Of a stretch of 64,000 nt of DNA, positions 27,263-40,900 are shown piece after piece. The stretch is from NCBI GenBank assembly GCA_038501785.1, contig JBAMJR010000168.1, forward strand, positions 1,430,001-1,494,000, in the 5' to 3' direction. The stretch's first letter is position 1; each line of letters begins with the position of its first letter. The notes under the pieces were generated by a model. The model saw nothing but the letters and a program-made list of their open reading frames with translations. It was not told where the DNA came from and made no database searches. This DNA comes from Myoxocephalus aenaeus. Taxonomy: Eukaryota; Chordata; Actinopteri; Perciformes; Cottidae. A program made the position numbers and the translations under genes.

Positions 27263-27627
27263 TAAATCTCAGGTGTGCGTCGATACGTTCTGAGCACAGA
27301 CACACAGACAAGTCCTTCAGAATCCACTGAATGCTTCACTAGTGCAGCATAAACACAAGTCATGTGACGACACGGACCTCTGCTGATTAAAACAGAGAAG
27401 TGCAGAAGCACCGACTCTTCCCTCATCACAGCGGATCCTCGAGGTACAAAGTAGAGCTGTTCCGATACCATTTATTCCTCCTTAATATCCGACACCTGAA
27501 CTTGAGAACCGATCCAATCCCAGTGCTTTAAAACCAAAAACGTTTTAAAAGGTAATCATTCCCTCTCTAATATCTCTTTTTTATATTGCTGTGAAAACTT
27601 CTCCTTCGAACAACTGGATTTATTCGA

Positions 27628-27770
27628 CTGTGACTCAGTGGTGAGCAGGGTCGTCCTTCAATCAGAGGATCGGCGGTTCGATCCCCGGCTCTGTTAGTCC
27701 ATATCAACGTGTCCTTATCCCCAAATGTCTCCCGTGGCTGCACCTATGGTGTGAATCTGTTGTAAGTCAA
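27628..27770 (+). mobile_element. tRNA-derived SINE fragment
   Basis: ACTCAGTGGTGAGCAGG resembles an A box region and GGCGGTTCGATCCCCGG a B box, the split RNA polymerase III promoter of tRNA-derived SINEs. After it come the GTCCATAT and GTGTCCTTA words common in fish SINEs. The left end is worn. Confidence 0.65.
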
Positions 27771-28050
27771 ATGAAGTGGAATGTAATGTATTCAAGTTTC
27801 TCAACAAAGACTACATTTTACAAGATTACATTTGAACACATCATGACGTTTTAATTTTTTTTCGACTAATACTCATTTTTACTGAATGGAGCTTGAACGA
27901 TTCATAATGTAACTTAGTGCAACCTCCGTTAACTGTTAGCTGTTAGCTCCGTTATTTAGCCAAGCAGCACTGTGGTGCCCACCGGCTGCTAACAGCTAAC
28001 AGCTAACAGCTAACGTCGATTAGCTCTCCTCCTGCTGACGAGGTGTGTAG

Positions 28051-28375
28051 TCATGGTTATAACTTTCTAACAACAATTATTAACCCACGACTAACGCTCA
28101 GCGCAAAACACCACGACACAACAGTTTGTGACACATAAACACTAATAATTGTACATTTATAAAATTACACCGCCAAACTGCATGCTGGGTACAGCTCGCC
28201 CACTATCACACCAAGAAAAAACTCTGTCGCTACATTTAAAAAAAAGAACAGGAAGAGACAGACCCTTCCTGTTTTTTTCACCTACATTCCCCTGGGTCCT
28301 ATGTCCCTCCAGTTTAGCTTCCTAACTCCCTCTATGTACCAACGTACAAACAGCTGCTCACCGCTCGCTGGCCAG
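28051..28375. repeat. Partial copy of the MITE-like repeat at 2276-2881
   Basis: It matches 2424-2755 nearly base for base, including TCATGGTTATAACTTT at the start and CAGCTGCTCACCGCTCGCTG near the end. The inverted ends are missing. The Gmr1-like fragment begins soon after. Confidence 0.8.
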
Positions 28376-28445
28376 TTGCAAGCGAGTTGGCCAGCGAGCG
28401 GTGAACAACGAGCGGAGAACAGCTGCAGAAGAGGATGGGTAAAAT

Positions 28446-30150
28446 ATGGCCCTAGTGCGGGAGCATATGCAGCAAGCACAACACGCTCAAGCCCAAATCT
28501 ACAACCGTAAAGCTCAAGTGCGGGAGTTCCAGCCCGGTGAGTTTGTCTTGGTCCTTGTTCCAACAGCCAAATGCAAGTTCCTGGCCAAGTGGCATGGACC
28601 CTATGAAGTGATTGAGAGAGTGAGCGAGGTCAACTATAAGGTGAGACAACCTGGGAGAAGGAAACCCTGTCAATTTTATCACACCAATCTCTTAAAAAAA
28701 TGGCATGCCTCTGACGATGTTCCGATACCAGCATTAACCGTTGAAGTCCCAGATCCGGTCCCTTCACAGGTGACTTTAGGCCCCCAGTTGGGCCCAACCC
28801 ACCGACAAGACATGGTGGAACTGACCAGCCAGTTCAAGGATGTGTTTTCTGACCTACCGGGACCACCAATGTGATCCAGCACGACATAATCACCAAGCCA
28901 GGAAAGAAGGTGAGGCTTCGGCCCTATCGCATCCCAGAGGCAAAAAGGGACACCATCAAAGAAGAGGTGAGAAAGATGTTGGAAATGAAGGTTATTGAGG
29001 AGTGCCTGGTCCAGCCCAATTGTTCTGACTCCCAAACCGGATGGCACTGATTGATTCTGTAATGACTTTAGGAAAGTTAATGAAATCTCTAAGTTTGATG
29101 CCTACCCTATGCCGAGAATAGATGAATTGATCGAACGACTAGGCCCAGCCCGGTTTGTGTCCACTCTCGATCTCACCAAGTGTTACTGGCAGGTTCACCT
29201 CACAGAAAGAGCCAAGGAAAAGACTGCCTTTGCTACCCCGGAAAGCCTGTATCACTAAAAAGTCCTGCCCTTCGGTGTCCATGGAGCGCCAGCCACCTTC
29301 CAGAGGATGATGGACCAAGTGGTCCCACCTCATCGTGAGTATGCAGCTGCCTACTTGGACGATGTGATTGTCCACAGTCCCAACTGGACCTCCCGCGTAG
29401 GCCACTTGAGAGCTGTTTTGGGAAGCCTACGGCAAGCTGGCCTGACTGCCAATCCCAAAAAGTGCCACCTTGGTCTAGAAGAGGCACAGTACACTATTGG
29501 GAGGGGCAGTGTAAAGCCCCAACTCCGGAAGGTGGAAGCCATCACCACCTGGCCTAAGCCAGCAATAAAAAAGCAAGTAAAAACGTTCCTGGGACTGGTG
29601 GGCTATTATCAGTGTTTTATACCTCACTTTGCTACCATTGCAGGCCCCTTACACGAAAGGACAAAGAACAGCCACCCACACCATGTACTCTGGAGTGCCA
29701 AAGCAGATGAAGCGTTTGCAACCCTTTATGCACCGATCTGGTGTTGAGTACACCAAACTTTGGGGACATGTGCGTCGTCCATGCAGATGCCTCAGGATCA
29801 GGGGTGGGAGCTGTGCTGTCCCAGGTTAGGGGAGGAACACCCAGTGACATATATCAGCCGTAAGTTGCTAAAACACAAAATTAACTATTCAACTGTAGAG
29901 AAGGAATGTCTGAAGGAATGTCTGGCAATTAAGTGGGCCCTAACCAAGCTATGATATTACCTCCTTGGCAGAAAATTCACCCTGGTAACGGATCATGCAC
30001 CATTAAAATGGATGTCAACAGCCAAGGACACTAATGCACGGGTTACACGGTGGTTCTTGGCGTTGCAAAACTTACATTTTTCTGTTGAGCGCAGATCTGG
30101 AAAAGCCCATGGAAATGCAGATGCCCTGTCCAGGAGAGATCAATTCTGGT
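28446..30150 (+). pseudogene. Gmr1-like Ty3/gypsy pol fragment: integrase end, RT, RNase H
   Basis: Three pol pieces lie in this order. First is the integrase C-terminal region (FVLVLVPTAKCKFLAKWHGP, FYHTNLLKKW), at 28500-28720. Reverse transcriptase follows (FKDVFSDLPG, then TKPGKKVRLRPYRIPEAK, then VLPFGVHGAPATFQRMM, and the active site AYLDDVIVHS near 29350). RNase H is last (HADASGSGVGAVLSQ near 29779, TDHAPLKW near 29990, GNADALSRRD near 30115). Most gypsy elements place integrase last. Integrase before RT is the mark of Gmr1-type elements, described from cod. The copy is dead: a stop sits before KVLPFGV near 29258, another near 29052, and frames shift. Everything upstream of the integrase end is absent. 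Confidence 0.85.
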
Positions 30151-30186
30151 TGGTTGACACTCCCAGCCTGAAGCTGGTGGAGGGGG

Positions 30187-30645
30187 TGTGTGGCAAACCA
30201 GGAGGAAAGGAGGAGGAGCAGACAGAGTGCAGGGGGCGGATCCCCAAGCTCAGGTTGGGGGAGGTGATCGAGGGAATGTACTTCCCAGGGCAGTTGTTGC
30301 AGCCAATCGGCACATGGCATTGGACACACCTGCAGCCCATCAGGTAATTAGAGGGAGCATATATTCTCAGAGCTGGGAAGCAGAAAGGGAGGAGAGACAG
30401 ACTGGGCAGGAGGCTAGGAGGACCCCCTCAAGCTCTGGAGAGGAGCCGCCACGGACTGCCCACACAGTACAAAGGAAGCGTCTTGTGAGGCCAAAGACCC
30501 CGACCGGGAGGAATCTTTTGTTGAGTTTAACCCAATCCCCCTTTACCCTAAACCTATTTATTAAAAGACGCTTTTTGTTAAAGTACTACAGTCTGAGTCT
30601 CCCGTTTTATTGTTGAATCTTGTTGAAGTAGCACAACCTCACGCA
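30187..30645 (+). repeat. Probable 3' LTR of the Gmr1-like element
   Basis: It begins TGTGTGGCAAACCAGG shortly after the RNase H frame. It contains a TATA-like GCATATATTCTC at about 30357 and a poly(A)-like TATTTATTAAAAG at about 30555. It ends near GTAGCACAACCTCA. No second LTR is present for comparison, so both borders are estimates. Confidence 0.5.
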
Positions 30646-31049
30646 CAATGAACCCGTTCTGTGTGAAGCTTCGTCTCTCTGAGACACAACTTAACATCAA
30701 CCCTGTGCTTTTCCCCACGCTGTCTGACATCAGAGCAGCTTTCCAGAGGTCAACCTTTCTGTTAAAATTAGGAAATATGTGTCCCATCTCATGACAGAAT
30801 TCAGTCAACGCTTCCAAGATCTTTCTGCATTGAGAAATAAATCAAGTTGTTCTTGACTCCCTTCCTGATGATGCAGAAGAAGTGAAGAGAGTCTGAACTA
30901 GAACTGATGGAGATTCAGTGATGATTCTCTGAAGAATCAGCATCAGCGTCTCTCCCTACCTGACTTCTACTGGAGCTTGGAAAAGGCAAAGTTTCCTCTG
31001 ATGCCATTTTTTAAATATTAAATATAATATATAAAATATTTTAAAAAAA

Positions 31050-31126
<77 letters not shown>

Positions 31127-31239
31127 CATAATTGACCTCATTTGATTCATTTTGCGATATATACCTCACCTGAGCGGCCCAGACTTTTTTCAGACTATTT
31201 TTCTGTTTGTGGCCCTCGGTGAAATAAGTTTGGACACCC

Positions 31240-31274
<35 letters not shown>
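30646..31274. repeat. Spacer with (TA)n tracts and a hAT terminus
   Basis: No gene is seen. TA runs lie at about 31053-31124 and 31242-31274. Between them, 31150-31241 ends in GTTTGGACACCCCTG, whose complement CAGGGGTGTCCAAAC is the usual end of Charlie-type hAT elements, with GTGGCCCTC just inside. The second TA run is the left border of duplicate B. Confidence 0.65.
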
Positions 31275-31278
<4 letters not shown>

Positions 31279-31383
31279 AATTGCATCCAAACATGATGAT
31301 CATGTAGTTATAGATCATAGTCAGCTAATATGACCTGTATTATTTTTGTACTGGATTAAAAGACTCAAACACAATGTTAATGT

Positions 31384-31389
31384 TTTATT
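31384..31389 (-). terminator. Candidate poly(A) signal of anpep copy B
   Basis: AATAAA on the gene strand, about 530 bases past the stop. It corresponds to 7847-7852 in copy A. Confidence 0.45.
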
Positions 31390-31918
31390 ATAAAAAAAAT
31401 ATATTTTTTAGCAACATACAAGAATAATTTGGTTCCTTGATTGCGACATGGAACACATATAAACACGATCCTTCAACAAGAAGAGGGACTTCGGTCGATT
31501 TGTGCAAAACGCTGATGAATTTGAGTTCAATCACTCCGTTTGTCCTCCAAACCCATATTTGCCAGGAGATTAATACAACCAATCCAGAATCATTCAACAA
31601 GAAAGAACTGAAAAGTGATTCTGAAAAGTACATATGTTATAATCTTTTTTTAAATCTGGTCAGACTGTTGTTATAGACTATACGGTATAAATAATGTATC
31701 TACATCAAACACGGCTGTGTCTTCACATCGTCCCTCATTTGTTAGCACAATACTACGTATCAGTCTTATGTATTAAAGGGAAGTAAATGTCCTATTTTGT
31801 GATTACTTTCCTGACTAATGTTCTTGTGTTTGAAGTGGATTTAGCAGAATTGAGGACTGGCAGATGATCTGTGAGGCTAAAAAATAATCAAAGACGGTGA
31901 GGTTTTCTTTTCTGCACT

Positions 31919-34900
31919 CTACAAAGCTGTTTCGTTCTCAAACCACTCCAGAATGCTGTCTTTGTTCTCGCTGACCCACTGGATGTTGACCTGGGTTTTC
32001 TCTATGGCTTGCTGCATATGTAGATGATCACTCAGCATGTAGTCCGTCGCAAAGCGCTTCAGCTGCACACACAAACAGACGGGGATGTTAGATCTTATAC
32101 GCACAATGCATTCATCAAGGAAATAAACCGGACATTTTTCTTGTGATTATGAGCTCTTCATCTCACCAGGCGAGACAGACGGTCTCCAATTTATTTTCTT
32201 GGATAAATTAGCTTGTACAGTTCAGGTCAGCAACAGTTAACATATCGGGGCGTTATTTTATGTTTTTCCTTGTTAATAAATCCTATGAAAAAAGCATACC
32301 ATACCATCGCCCAAACCAATAACGAGCCTAGCACAGCCCGGCCTAGCTGCTACGTTAGCACCACGGTAGCTGTTTAGCTAGATAGACGCGACAGCTAACC
32401 ATAATAAATCTATAAAATGATTTAAGATCAAATTGACGCACGTTCTAGTACACAGACTTGTACACAGACTTGGGAAGATTTATCCAGAGTTTAAGTTACA
32501 TCTCCATTCTCATACAATTCCAGAGCCTCCGACTCCGCGTCTACTTCAGTCAAAGCAGCTGTCAATCACAACTGTCCATCGTGACGTCACAACCTCTTTT
32601 TATAGCATCAAATGATTAATTAAAAACTTGAACAAACTTGAACAAAAATCAGCGTGATAAGAACTACCTAAAATGACAGAAACCACCTTTAGGAAAAAAA
32701 TATTTTATAAGTACTTTGATTTCTTTGTTTGGCCCATGTCCCCGTCGCTAACGTGGATGGGGGCGGGACTTATGCATCATACCGAGATATTTTGACTTTC
32801 GACCATCTCCATAATACAGCCTATGGTTGGGACATGTAGCTTTAGCCTCAGCCTTTTAGCACGAGAGCATGTAGCCGCGACCCAGGAAAAGGTTTAGCTA
32901 GCTAGCTACAGCGGATTAAACCAGCCGTCACTGCATTCTGTAGTGCCGTGTGAGAATGGATTGCAATGTGTAACGATTTTCAAAATATAAACATGAATCA
33001 AATACATAATGCAATAGGACCCTTTACAGCTTTTAAATCCAATGTTTAGTCCACTGTGGCACTGTAACGCAGCAAAGTAGATCCTGCCAGGTTATATTTC
33101 AGCAATACCACCAAAGTGGTTTGAGAACCAGGTGCACAAGGTGACTAAAACCAAAATGAATCGATCCTACTCGTACTGCCTGCTTGTCCAGAGCCTGATT
33201 ACTCTGATATATGCGCTTACTCAGTGCCATAGGACCTTCCTGCTGCCGCAAATACCAGAGAACCAAATGTGGATTAATCCGCCGCCAGCTAAAAATACAC
33301 TATTAACTATTAACACATTTTTGCTAACTGTGGGGTTGAGTTGGAATAAACTTCCTGGTAATGAAGGAACATGAGTGCAACAATGTTTGATTCACTGATG
33401 GCGCTCTATGGCATGGAGGAAGCAGATCTATCAGGCTTTGATACACCATACGTGTTTGTAGATATATATTCAACATGGTTTTCATCATCTCATGGGATTT
33501 GTTGTCAGTGATAAAAAACATACTATAACCCGCCTTGTCTTTTAATTAAACTATATTATAAATGGCACAGCGAGAGAAATTGGGGGTTTGTCTGAGAGGT
33601 TAAACTACCATGCTGTCAGTCAGGATGACAAAGAGACTTCTGATAAGAAATCAGGGTGGAGCACCAATACTCAATTATTGGTGCGTGACTGGAGTCTCCA
33701 CTTGACGACTATTATCATTTTGACATAATAAAAACATCCATAAACATTACCTCGTCCAGTTCAAATTGCGTGGAGAACCTCCTGGTCACGCCCACGATCA
33801 GCATGGCTGAGCCCCTGGAGACAAAACATGAGAGACAGTTTTTAGTGCGGTGCAGATCAACAACACAACGAAATCCAGCCTCCAAGACAACGCGTCAACG
33901 CGTCAACGCGTCTCTTAAAAGGTTTCAACACAAACGGAAAATCACGGCCTTCATGAAAGCGGACTTCATTGCAGGTTTTATTGGAGTGCTTTTGTTTCAG
34001 CTCGGTGGACATAATGCAGTAAATAAGTATAAACTGGATTATATTCTGAAAGAAACTTGAGGAAATGATTCATACTGATGTCAAAATGCATATTAATTAA
34101 AAGAGAACCCCTGCTGATCACTTCATCTAAATCAATCTCCGGTGTCACTGTGTGCTTATGAAACAAAGCCCGGTCTGTTATGTGTATATAAACTTTGACA
34201 CTTTCTGGAAACGGCACAAACAGTGGGGACTTTATGAAGGCGGGCTAATGATAAGCACTGATTAAATAACAAGACTATTTCATCCTTACCGACCACCAGA
34301 GGCAGTGTTTCACACTGGATATATTCAGTATCGCGCTTGCTCCAAAGGCTGCGACAGCTACAACCTCCTAGGAGGAAACGGGACGCTTTCCATGTTCGGA
34401 CCATCGAGCCAAGCGGTGTTCCTACCTTCGGTCATCACCAGGTTTGCAGTTTTCACACCGTGAAGCATTACCGGGTGAGATCGTTAACATTGTTTCCTAC
34501 AGGAGCAGCATATCCCAGACTGTGCCTATCCTGTCGCCACGGGACAGGCCTCCACAATAGCACAGTGCTCCCGCTGTAGCTGACTGCTAGGACGCCAAGA
34601 GTCACAGTTGCTGTACTGGTGAAGAGAGTGTTTTCGCTCCCCCCCACTAGACAGCCTGTGCCTGTCCCGTCGCCACAGGGCCGGCCTCCACAGTAGCACA
34701 GTGCTCAGGCGCTGTAGCTGACTGCTAGGAGCCACAGCTACTGTTGTCACTGGCAGCGTCCGCGAATGTCTTTACCGAGTACGGTGATGAGCGGCCCTCC
34801 CATGCTTCTGAGCCTAGTTCCCGTTCCTCAGGCCATACTCCTTTGGAGGGGGCAGTCGACGACTCTATGGAGTCCGTCATCCGCATGGCACTTACACTCC

Positions 34901-37900
34901 TGCAGTTCGAGATACAGCAGCCGGAACCCCCACCTTCTCGTGCCTTCTTCAGGCACATTCCCGCTCCTGCCACCTTCTCTGTCCCTCCCTCTGAGGAGTA
35001 TCTGAGGGAGTTGCATTTATGCTGGAGAGACACCAGTGCTCTCTCCCGTCTTCCAGTGGATGGCCGAACCCTGGCGTCCATGCAGGACGAGGCAAAATGG
35101 GGCCTCGAGTGAATGCCACCCATTGAGCCGGCTGTTGCGTCTCTCATAGTTTCCCCCGAGGAGAATCTGAGGCCGAATGCCAGGTGCCCTCGACCCCAAT
35201 GTCGGGTCACAGACGAACTGCTTTCCCGGGCTTACAATACGGCAGCACGCATGGGTCGTATTGGTAACTCACTCTACCATCTCATGCTTGGTCTCTCAGT
35301 TTCTCTGCAGCAGGCTACGTTCAACGCTTCTGCCACCAGCCTCAGTGATGTGCCACTGCAGGCGTTTGCACTCATGTCAAGGGACACCCTAGTTCAGACC
35401 AGCCTGGGGAGCTGTTCGGCTCAGGCACTTCAGCGGACTGTGCAGGCCGTTCAGACCAGGCAGAAGTTCTCTGGCCTTCGCAGGGACATGGCCGCACCCC
35501 GCAGAACCAGGGTTTCCAGGTCGGCCCCCCGGGGCCATTTCCAGCCCCCAGCTCGCCCCAGTAGCCACCAACGGCCTCAGCACCCTGTTGAGAGGCCGAT
35601 CCGCTCCCAACGCGACTATTCTCGCGTTCCGCCCAGGCAACCCCCGAGCCGGGGGACTAGCGGTCGCCCCCCACAGAGCCTCTAGGGGCAGGGGCCGGCT
35701 GTCGGTTATTTCTCCCAGCAGCAGGTCAGCTACTGGGCAGTTCACGCCCCAGACCCCTGGGTGGTTTCCACCCTAACCATGAGTACATGCTTCAATTCCG
35801 ACAAATCCTATTTTCATGTCCCCATTGTACCTCATCACAGACAGTACATTTGTTTTGCCTTTCAAGGCCGCTGTTTTCAGTTCAGGGTGCTTCCATTCAG
35901 ACTCTCCCTCTCCCCACGAGTGTTCACGAGGTGTGTCGCTGCTGCCCTTCTCCCCCTGCAATCGCAGGGCATGAAGATATTGCCATACCTGGACGATTGG
36001 CTGATCTGCGCGCCATCCCGGGTTCAGGCTGCACAGGACACCGCTCGCCTTCTCTCTCATGTGGCCCTGTGGGGCCTCAAGGTAAACATGGAGAAGAGCT
36101 CTCTGAGCCCTTCTCAGAGAGCCACTGCCCCCACTGGTTCTCCTTGATGCAGATGACCAGTCCTCTGGGTCAAGATGCCGTGGCTCACACGTGGCCAGAG
36201 GGCCTGCTTTATGCTTTCCCCCCATTTCCCCTGATCTTGCCAATGCTCCTCAGGGTTCTTCAGCAGGGCCACAGGCTGGTGCTGGTGGCCCACTTATGGC
36301 CAGCCAGGACTTCCTCTGCTGCACAGACTCTGCTGCGGGATGCCATGGCGCCTCCCGGACAGGAGGGATCGCCTATCGCAGCTAGCGGGTCAGATCTGGC
36401 ATCCCGACCCCAGCCGCCTGCAACTATGGGCCTGGCCGTTGCAGGGCCCGATCGGCTGCTGAGCGGCTGCACAGAACCAGTCAGGAGGACTATTCTGAAT
36501 GCCAGAGCGCCATCAACCAGCCTATCCAGCTCGCACAGCTTGACCCTCCAGTGGGGGAGGAGAGGTAAGGGCTGCTGTGCCCGGTGCAGGCCCTCAGAAC
36601 GAGGCCACCGCAGGCATACGGTGGTCGGAGCAGCTTTTCATCTGCTATGGTGGACCAAGGAAGGGCCGTGCCCTTTCTAAACAGTGCCTGTCCCACTGGA
36701 TAGTGGAGGCCATTGCCTGTGCCTACAGAGCGATCGGCCGTGCGCTGCCATCCAGAGTGAGGGGCAACTCTACCAGGAGTGTCTCCACGTCATGGGAAAC
36801 CTGAGAGGTGTGCCCATGGGGGATATATGTCAGACCTGGGCATTTTACGGCCCGCGGGCTCTCCCAGTCTGGCCCGCGTGAGGTCAATCAAAAATGAAAA
36901 ATAAATAAATAAGGTGCACGGCATGAATGCAATACAAACGGCAATGCTTTTACTTTGAAGGCGATTTATTTATGTGTGCGCGCACGCAGCCTCACGACGG
37001 GCAGTGTTGCCGACTTGGAGACTGAAGTGAAAGCGTATTGTTCTGCAGTTTCTGGACTCAGCGAGCAGCGGGTGCTGCCGCCAGACCCCCGCCTCCCAAG
37101 GAGACTCGCACTGCAGTCTCCACCTCCAGATTGAAAATTAATCGCGCATGCGCAAAGCCGCCGCGGATCAGACCGCACATTTGGCAGAGCACTTTAAGTC
37201 AGGATCACTTCTGGATCTTTACTCTTCTCTCAAAGAGGAGAACTTTCCTCACATGAGGAGGCCTGCTCAGAAGATGTTGGTTCTCTTTGGATCTACCTAC
37301 ATGAGAACAAACATTCTAGTGATGAAGTTCAACAGATCAGATCCTCTCACTGATACCTGTCAGCTGTCCACATCTCCACCTCATTCCACCAGACTTCATG
37401 CTCTTGTTCAAGCCAACACAGACTGGACTTTTCTCACCGAGTAAGAACAACTCAACTGGAAAACATCAAAAGCACTTATTGCTTTTGTTTAAAGTTAATA
37501 AATTGCTGGTCTTTAACATACATGTTTAAGGTAAGGTTTAAAAAAATCTTAAAAAGTTAAATTACATTGTTTTACTTATTTTCATAGCCTTATTGTAACA
37601 TGTATTCTTACCAGTAGCAGCTCAAAACCATATAATTTACAGTTTTTTTATAAAGTAATAACATTAATATTGAGTTAATTGAATTAAGTTCAGACTATTG
37701 GTTCGGCCCTCCACAACGGTCAAAATTTCTCATGTGGCCCCTTGGGAAAATCAATTGCCCACCCCTGATATATGTACTGCTGTCTCATGGGCATCACCAA
37801 GCACATTCACCAGATACTACAGGGTGACCGTTGCCACCCCTCACCCACTGGGTGTGGTTCTTCGTCCAAATTCCTCTGCATGAGTCAGACGAGGTAGGTT

Positions 37901-40900
37901 CCTTGACGTTCCTCGTGACTTTGCTGGTACAAGTCATCCAGTGTGAAACACTGCCTCTGGCGGTCAGTAAGGATGAAATAGAACGAAAGTTACGAAGATA
38001 ACTACGGTTCTATGAATCCTGGATGACCGCCAGAATTCTTGGTCACTCGGCATCTCGTGATTTCGCGAGAAGATTCCGCAGGACTGGTCTCGTGGTGACG
38101 GCGGAAGTTATACCCGGCTGGGAGTCACCCGATGACACACGTGACTTTGTTGTTATAAATACTCAAACTGCGCAAGCGCGATACTGAATATATCCAGTGT
38201 GAAACACTGCCTCAGGCGGTCATCCAGGATTCATTAGAACCGTAGTTACCTTCGTAACTTTCGTTGTACTAGATGATCCTGTGCAAGATGTTTTACAAGC
38301 CGTTTATGGCAGTGTTGTTATTCAAGCGACTCGACCGCACGTCACTCCAGTGTCAAGAGACTTGTCGGCCCAGAGTCTAGCAGCAGCATTAGCAGCAGCA
38401 TTAGCAGCAGCATTAGCAGTAGCATTAGCAGCATTAGCAGCAGCAGCCGTTTCTCGCTCAACGCTTTTATTGAGGTGTTGGGATAAAGCTTCAAATATTC
38501 AAATATTTATATATGTCTCCGATTAAAAAAAAGAAAAACTATCCTCAAACAATTTTCTTAATTTGTACAAAGTGATTAATTGGATTAAATGTGCAAGTCT
38601 CTTTTTATAAAATCAACTTTCTTTTATGAATATAGCTCATCAGTATGTGCTTCCCTTGATGTGCGGGGACTTTTTTTTTACCTCAGTGAAAATTTGTGTT
38701 TGTGAAAGGTGAAACGCCAACAAATATGGATTAAAGCTGAATATTTTGTTCGATTAAAAACATGCTGTCAATGTTGGAAATGGTGATTATCTTTTTTTTC
38801 TATAACTGTTGACTTTTGGACTTGGAGTTATTGCAAATGTTTGGATCAAATGAACCAATGCCACGCGTGTACAGATACGTTCTGGGTCGGGTTCGTTTGG
38901 GTAAGCTTCGTACTCATGGTGTGAACTACTCGTCCTACAATCAGTCTAAATATTCTGATATCTTTTTTTTGGAGATTAACACATTTTAAAACAACTTTAA
39001 TCAAAGTTCTCCTCTTCTCTATAGGGCCTTTGAGCCTTGTTTAGCTCATTGTTGGGACAAACTGTACCCACTATACACTCAGTAGTTAGTAGAGAGATAA
39101 AAATGAGAGGGAATATTCAATTTACATTTGTAATGAATGCTAATGTTAGTGCTAATGCTCTGTGTGATGGGCTCTGGCAACAGTTTGCTAACACGTTAGC
39201 TATCAGAATCAGAATCAGAATCAGAATCAGAAACCGTTTATTCGCCAGGAATGTTTTCACACAAACGAGGAATTTTTTGAGGCGGAAGGTGCATACATAC
39301 ATTGGACATGGACATGGGACGTAAGACGAGACAAACAACAATCAACAATCAACGAAAATAACAGTGCAATTGGAATTGGAATATGTGTAAGATAAGCAAG
39401 TGCTCAGTCAACAGATACGTTAATGTGAATGTACGTTAAAGTGACATGTGTATTTAAGTTAAAAGTGTATGTTAAAGTGACGAGTGTTTAAGTATGCGGT
39501 GTGCAGAGGAGTGAATGGTAAGAGAAATAAAAATAAAGAAGAGAAAATAAAAATAAAAATTAAGAGTTCAAATTAAAAATTAAAAATTAAAATAGCTGGG
39601 GGTGACAGACAGTCAGTGGGGGCAGTGGGGGACCCGAGCCCCATTGATGACCCCGACTGCTGACGGGAAGAAACTGTTTGTGTGGCGTGAGGTCTTGGTC
39701 CTGATGGACCTCAGCCTCCTGCCAGAGGGGAGGGACTCGAACAGGATATGTCCAGGGTGAGAGGGGTCAGCTGCAATCTTCCTAGCTCGCCTCAGAGTCC
39801 TGGAGGCGAACAAGTCCTGGAGGGACGGCAGATTACAGCCAATCACCCTCTCAGCAGAGCGGATGATGCGCTGCAGCCTGACCTTGTCCTTGGCAGTGGC
39901 TGCGGTGTGCCAGACGGTGATGGAGGAGCAGAGGATGGACTCAACGATGGCAGTGTAGAAGTGCACCATCATTTTCATCGGCAGGTTGAACTTCTTCAGC
40001 TGCCTCAGGAAGAACATCCTCTGCTGGGCCTTCTTGGCGATGGAGCTGATGTTCAGTTCCCACTTGAGGTCCTGGGAAATGATGGAGCCCAGGAAGCGGA
40101 AGGACTCCACAGCGTCGACGGGGGAGTCACACAGGATGAGAGGGGCGGGTGGGGCTATATCAACTTTACAAAATATGACACATTTGAGTGACTCTTTGTT
40201 AGTTTAGGAGTATAAAAAAAGGATGGGGTTTTAAAGAGCTGTAGCCATGAAAAGAATATTTTAGCTCAGTTCTCACAATCTAACTGCCGTTAGGTCGGCT
40301 TCTCCACCCTGACGAGCACATGTTCTGAGGTAAACCGTGAATACGTGTCATTTTTTTGTAAACAAAAACGGCTATATTTCAGCATGAGCATCATGTTTTC
40401 GTTTTCCAGTTCATATTGGTGAGACCCGACTACACTATCTCAAATGCTACTTGGTCATGACTCAAAAATAAACCAAGAGTCCAAATAGTGACCTACCCCT
40501 TGCGGACGTACTCCCAGTTTGCTCTGATAAAGTTCCAGGCCAGCGCCTGCCCCGCCACGTTACTAGCGATGGAGACAATAGTGGAACCAACATTCATCAG
40601 ACGGATCTTCTCAGGGTTCAAAGTGTACTCCAGGTATCTGCAAGATAAGGAAGGATCCTCACTCCATAAAAACAGTGTGGCTGGGATTCACCTTATCACA
40701 GGTGTGTCCAAACAGAAAGAAGTTATTATGCACAGTCAGAATAACACAATCCTGCATGTGACGCATCAGGGCTCGTGGGTTCACCTGTTGAGCAGCCAGA
40801 TCTTCTTGGTGCAGGACAGAGCCGCCCAGAGCTGCTCTTTCTCTGAGGTGTCGTTGGTGCTCTGAAACTTGTCCCAGGCGAACTCCCACTCCTTCATCCC

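Larger units (their letters stand above)
34275..38264 (+). mobile_element. DIRS-type tyrosine-recombinase retrotransposon, decayed
   Basis: It is inserted in intron 18 of copy B; copy A is empty here (10738-10743). The termini are inverted: 34301-34341 (AGGCAGTGTTTCACACTGG, then ATATTCAGTATCGCGCTTGC) matches the complement of about 38173-38213. An internal complementary region at 37935-38031 equals the joined complements of the two outer ends, the hallmark of DIRS elements that replicate through a circle. It carries gag-like, RT and tyrosine recombinase relics in order. About 3.05 kb remains once the nested hAT (36831-37767) is removed. That is short for DIRS, and much of the RNase H region is missing near 36150. 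As expected for DIRS, no target duplication is seen. Confidence 0.9.

Noticed and set aside
27628..27770. A functional tRNA gene
   Set aside because: There is an A-box-like and B-box-like pair but no cloverleaf or acceptor stem; it continues into SINE body words.
34526..34750. Frames at the left end of the DIRS element considered as host genes
   Set aside because: They overlap the element's terminal and leader sequence, are absent from copy A, and show no family features.
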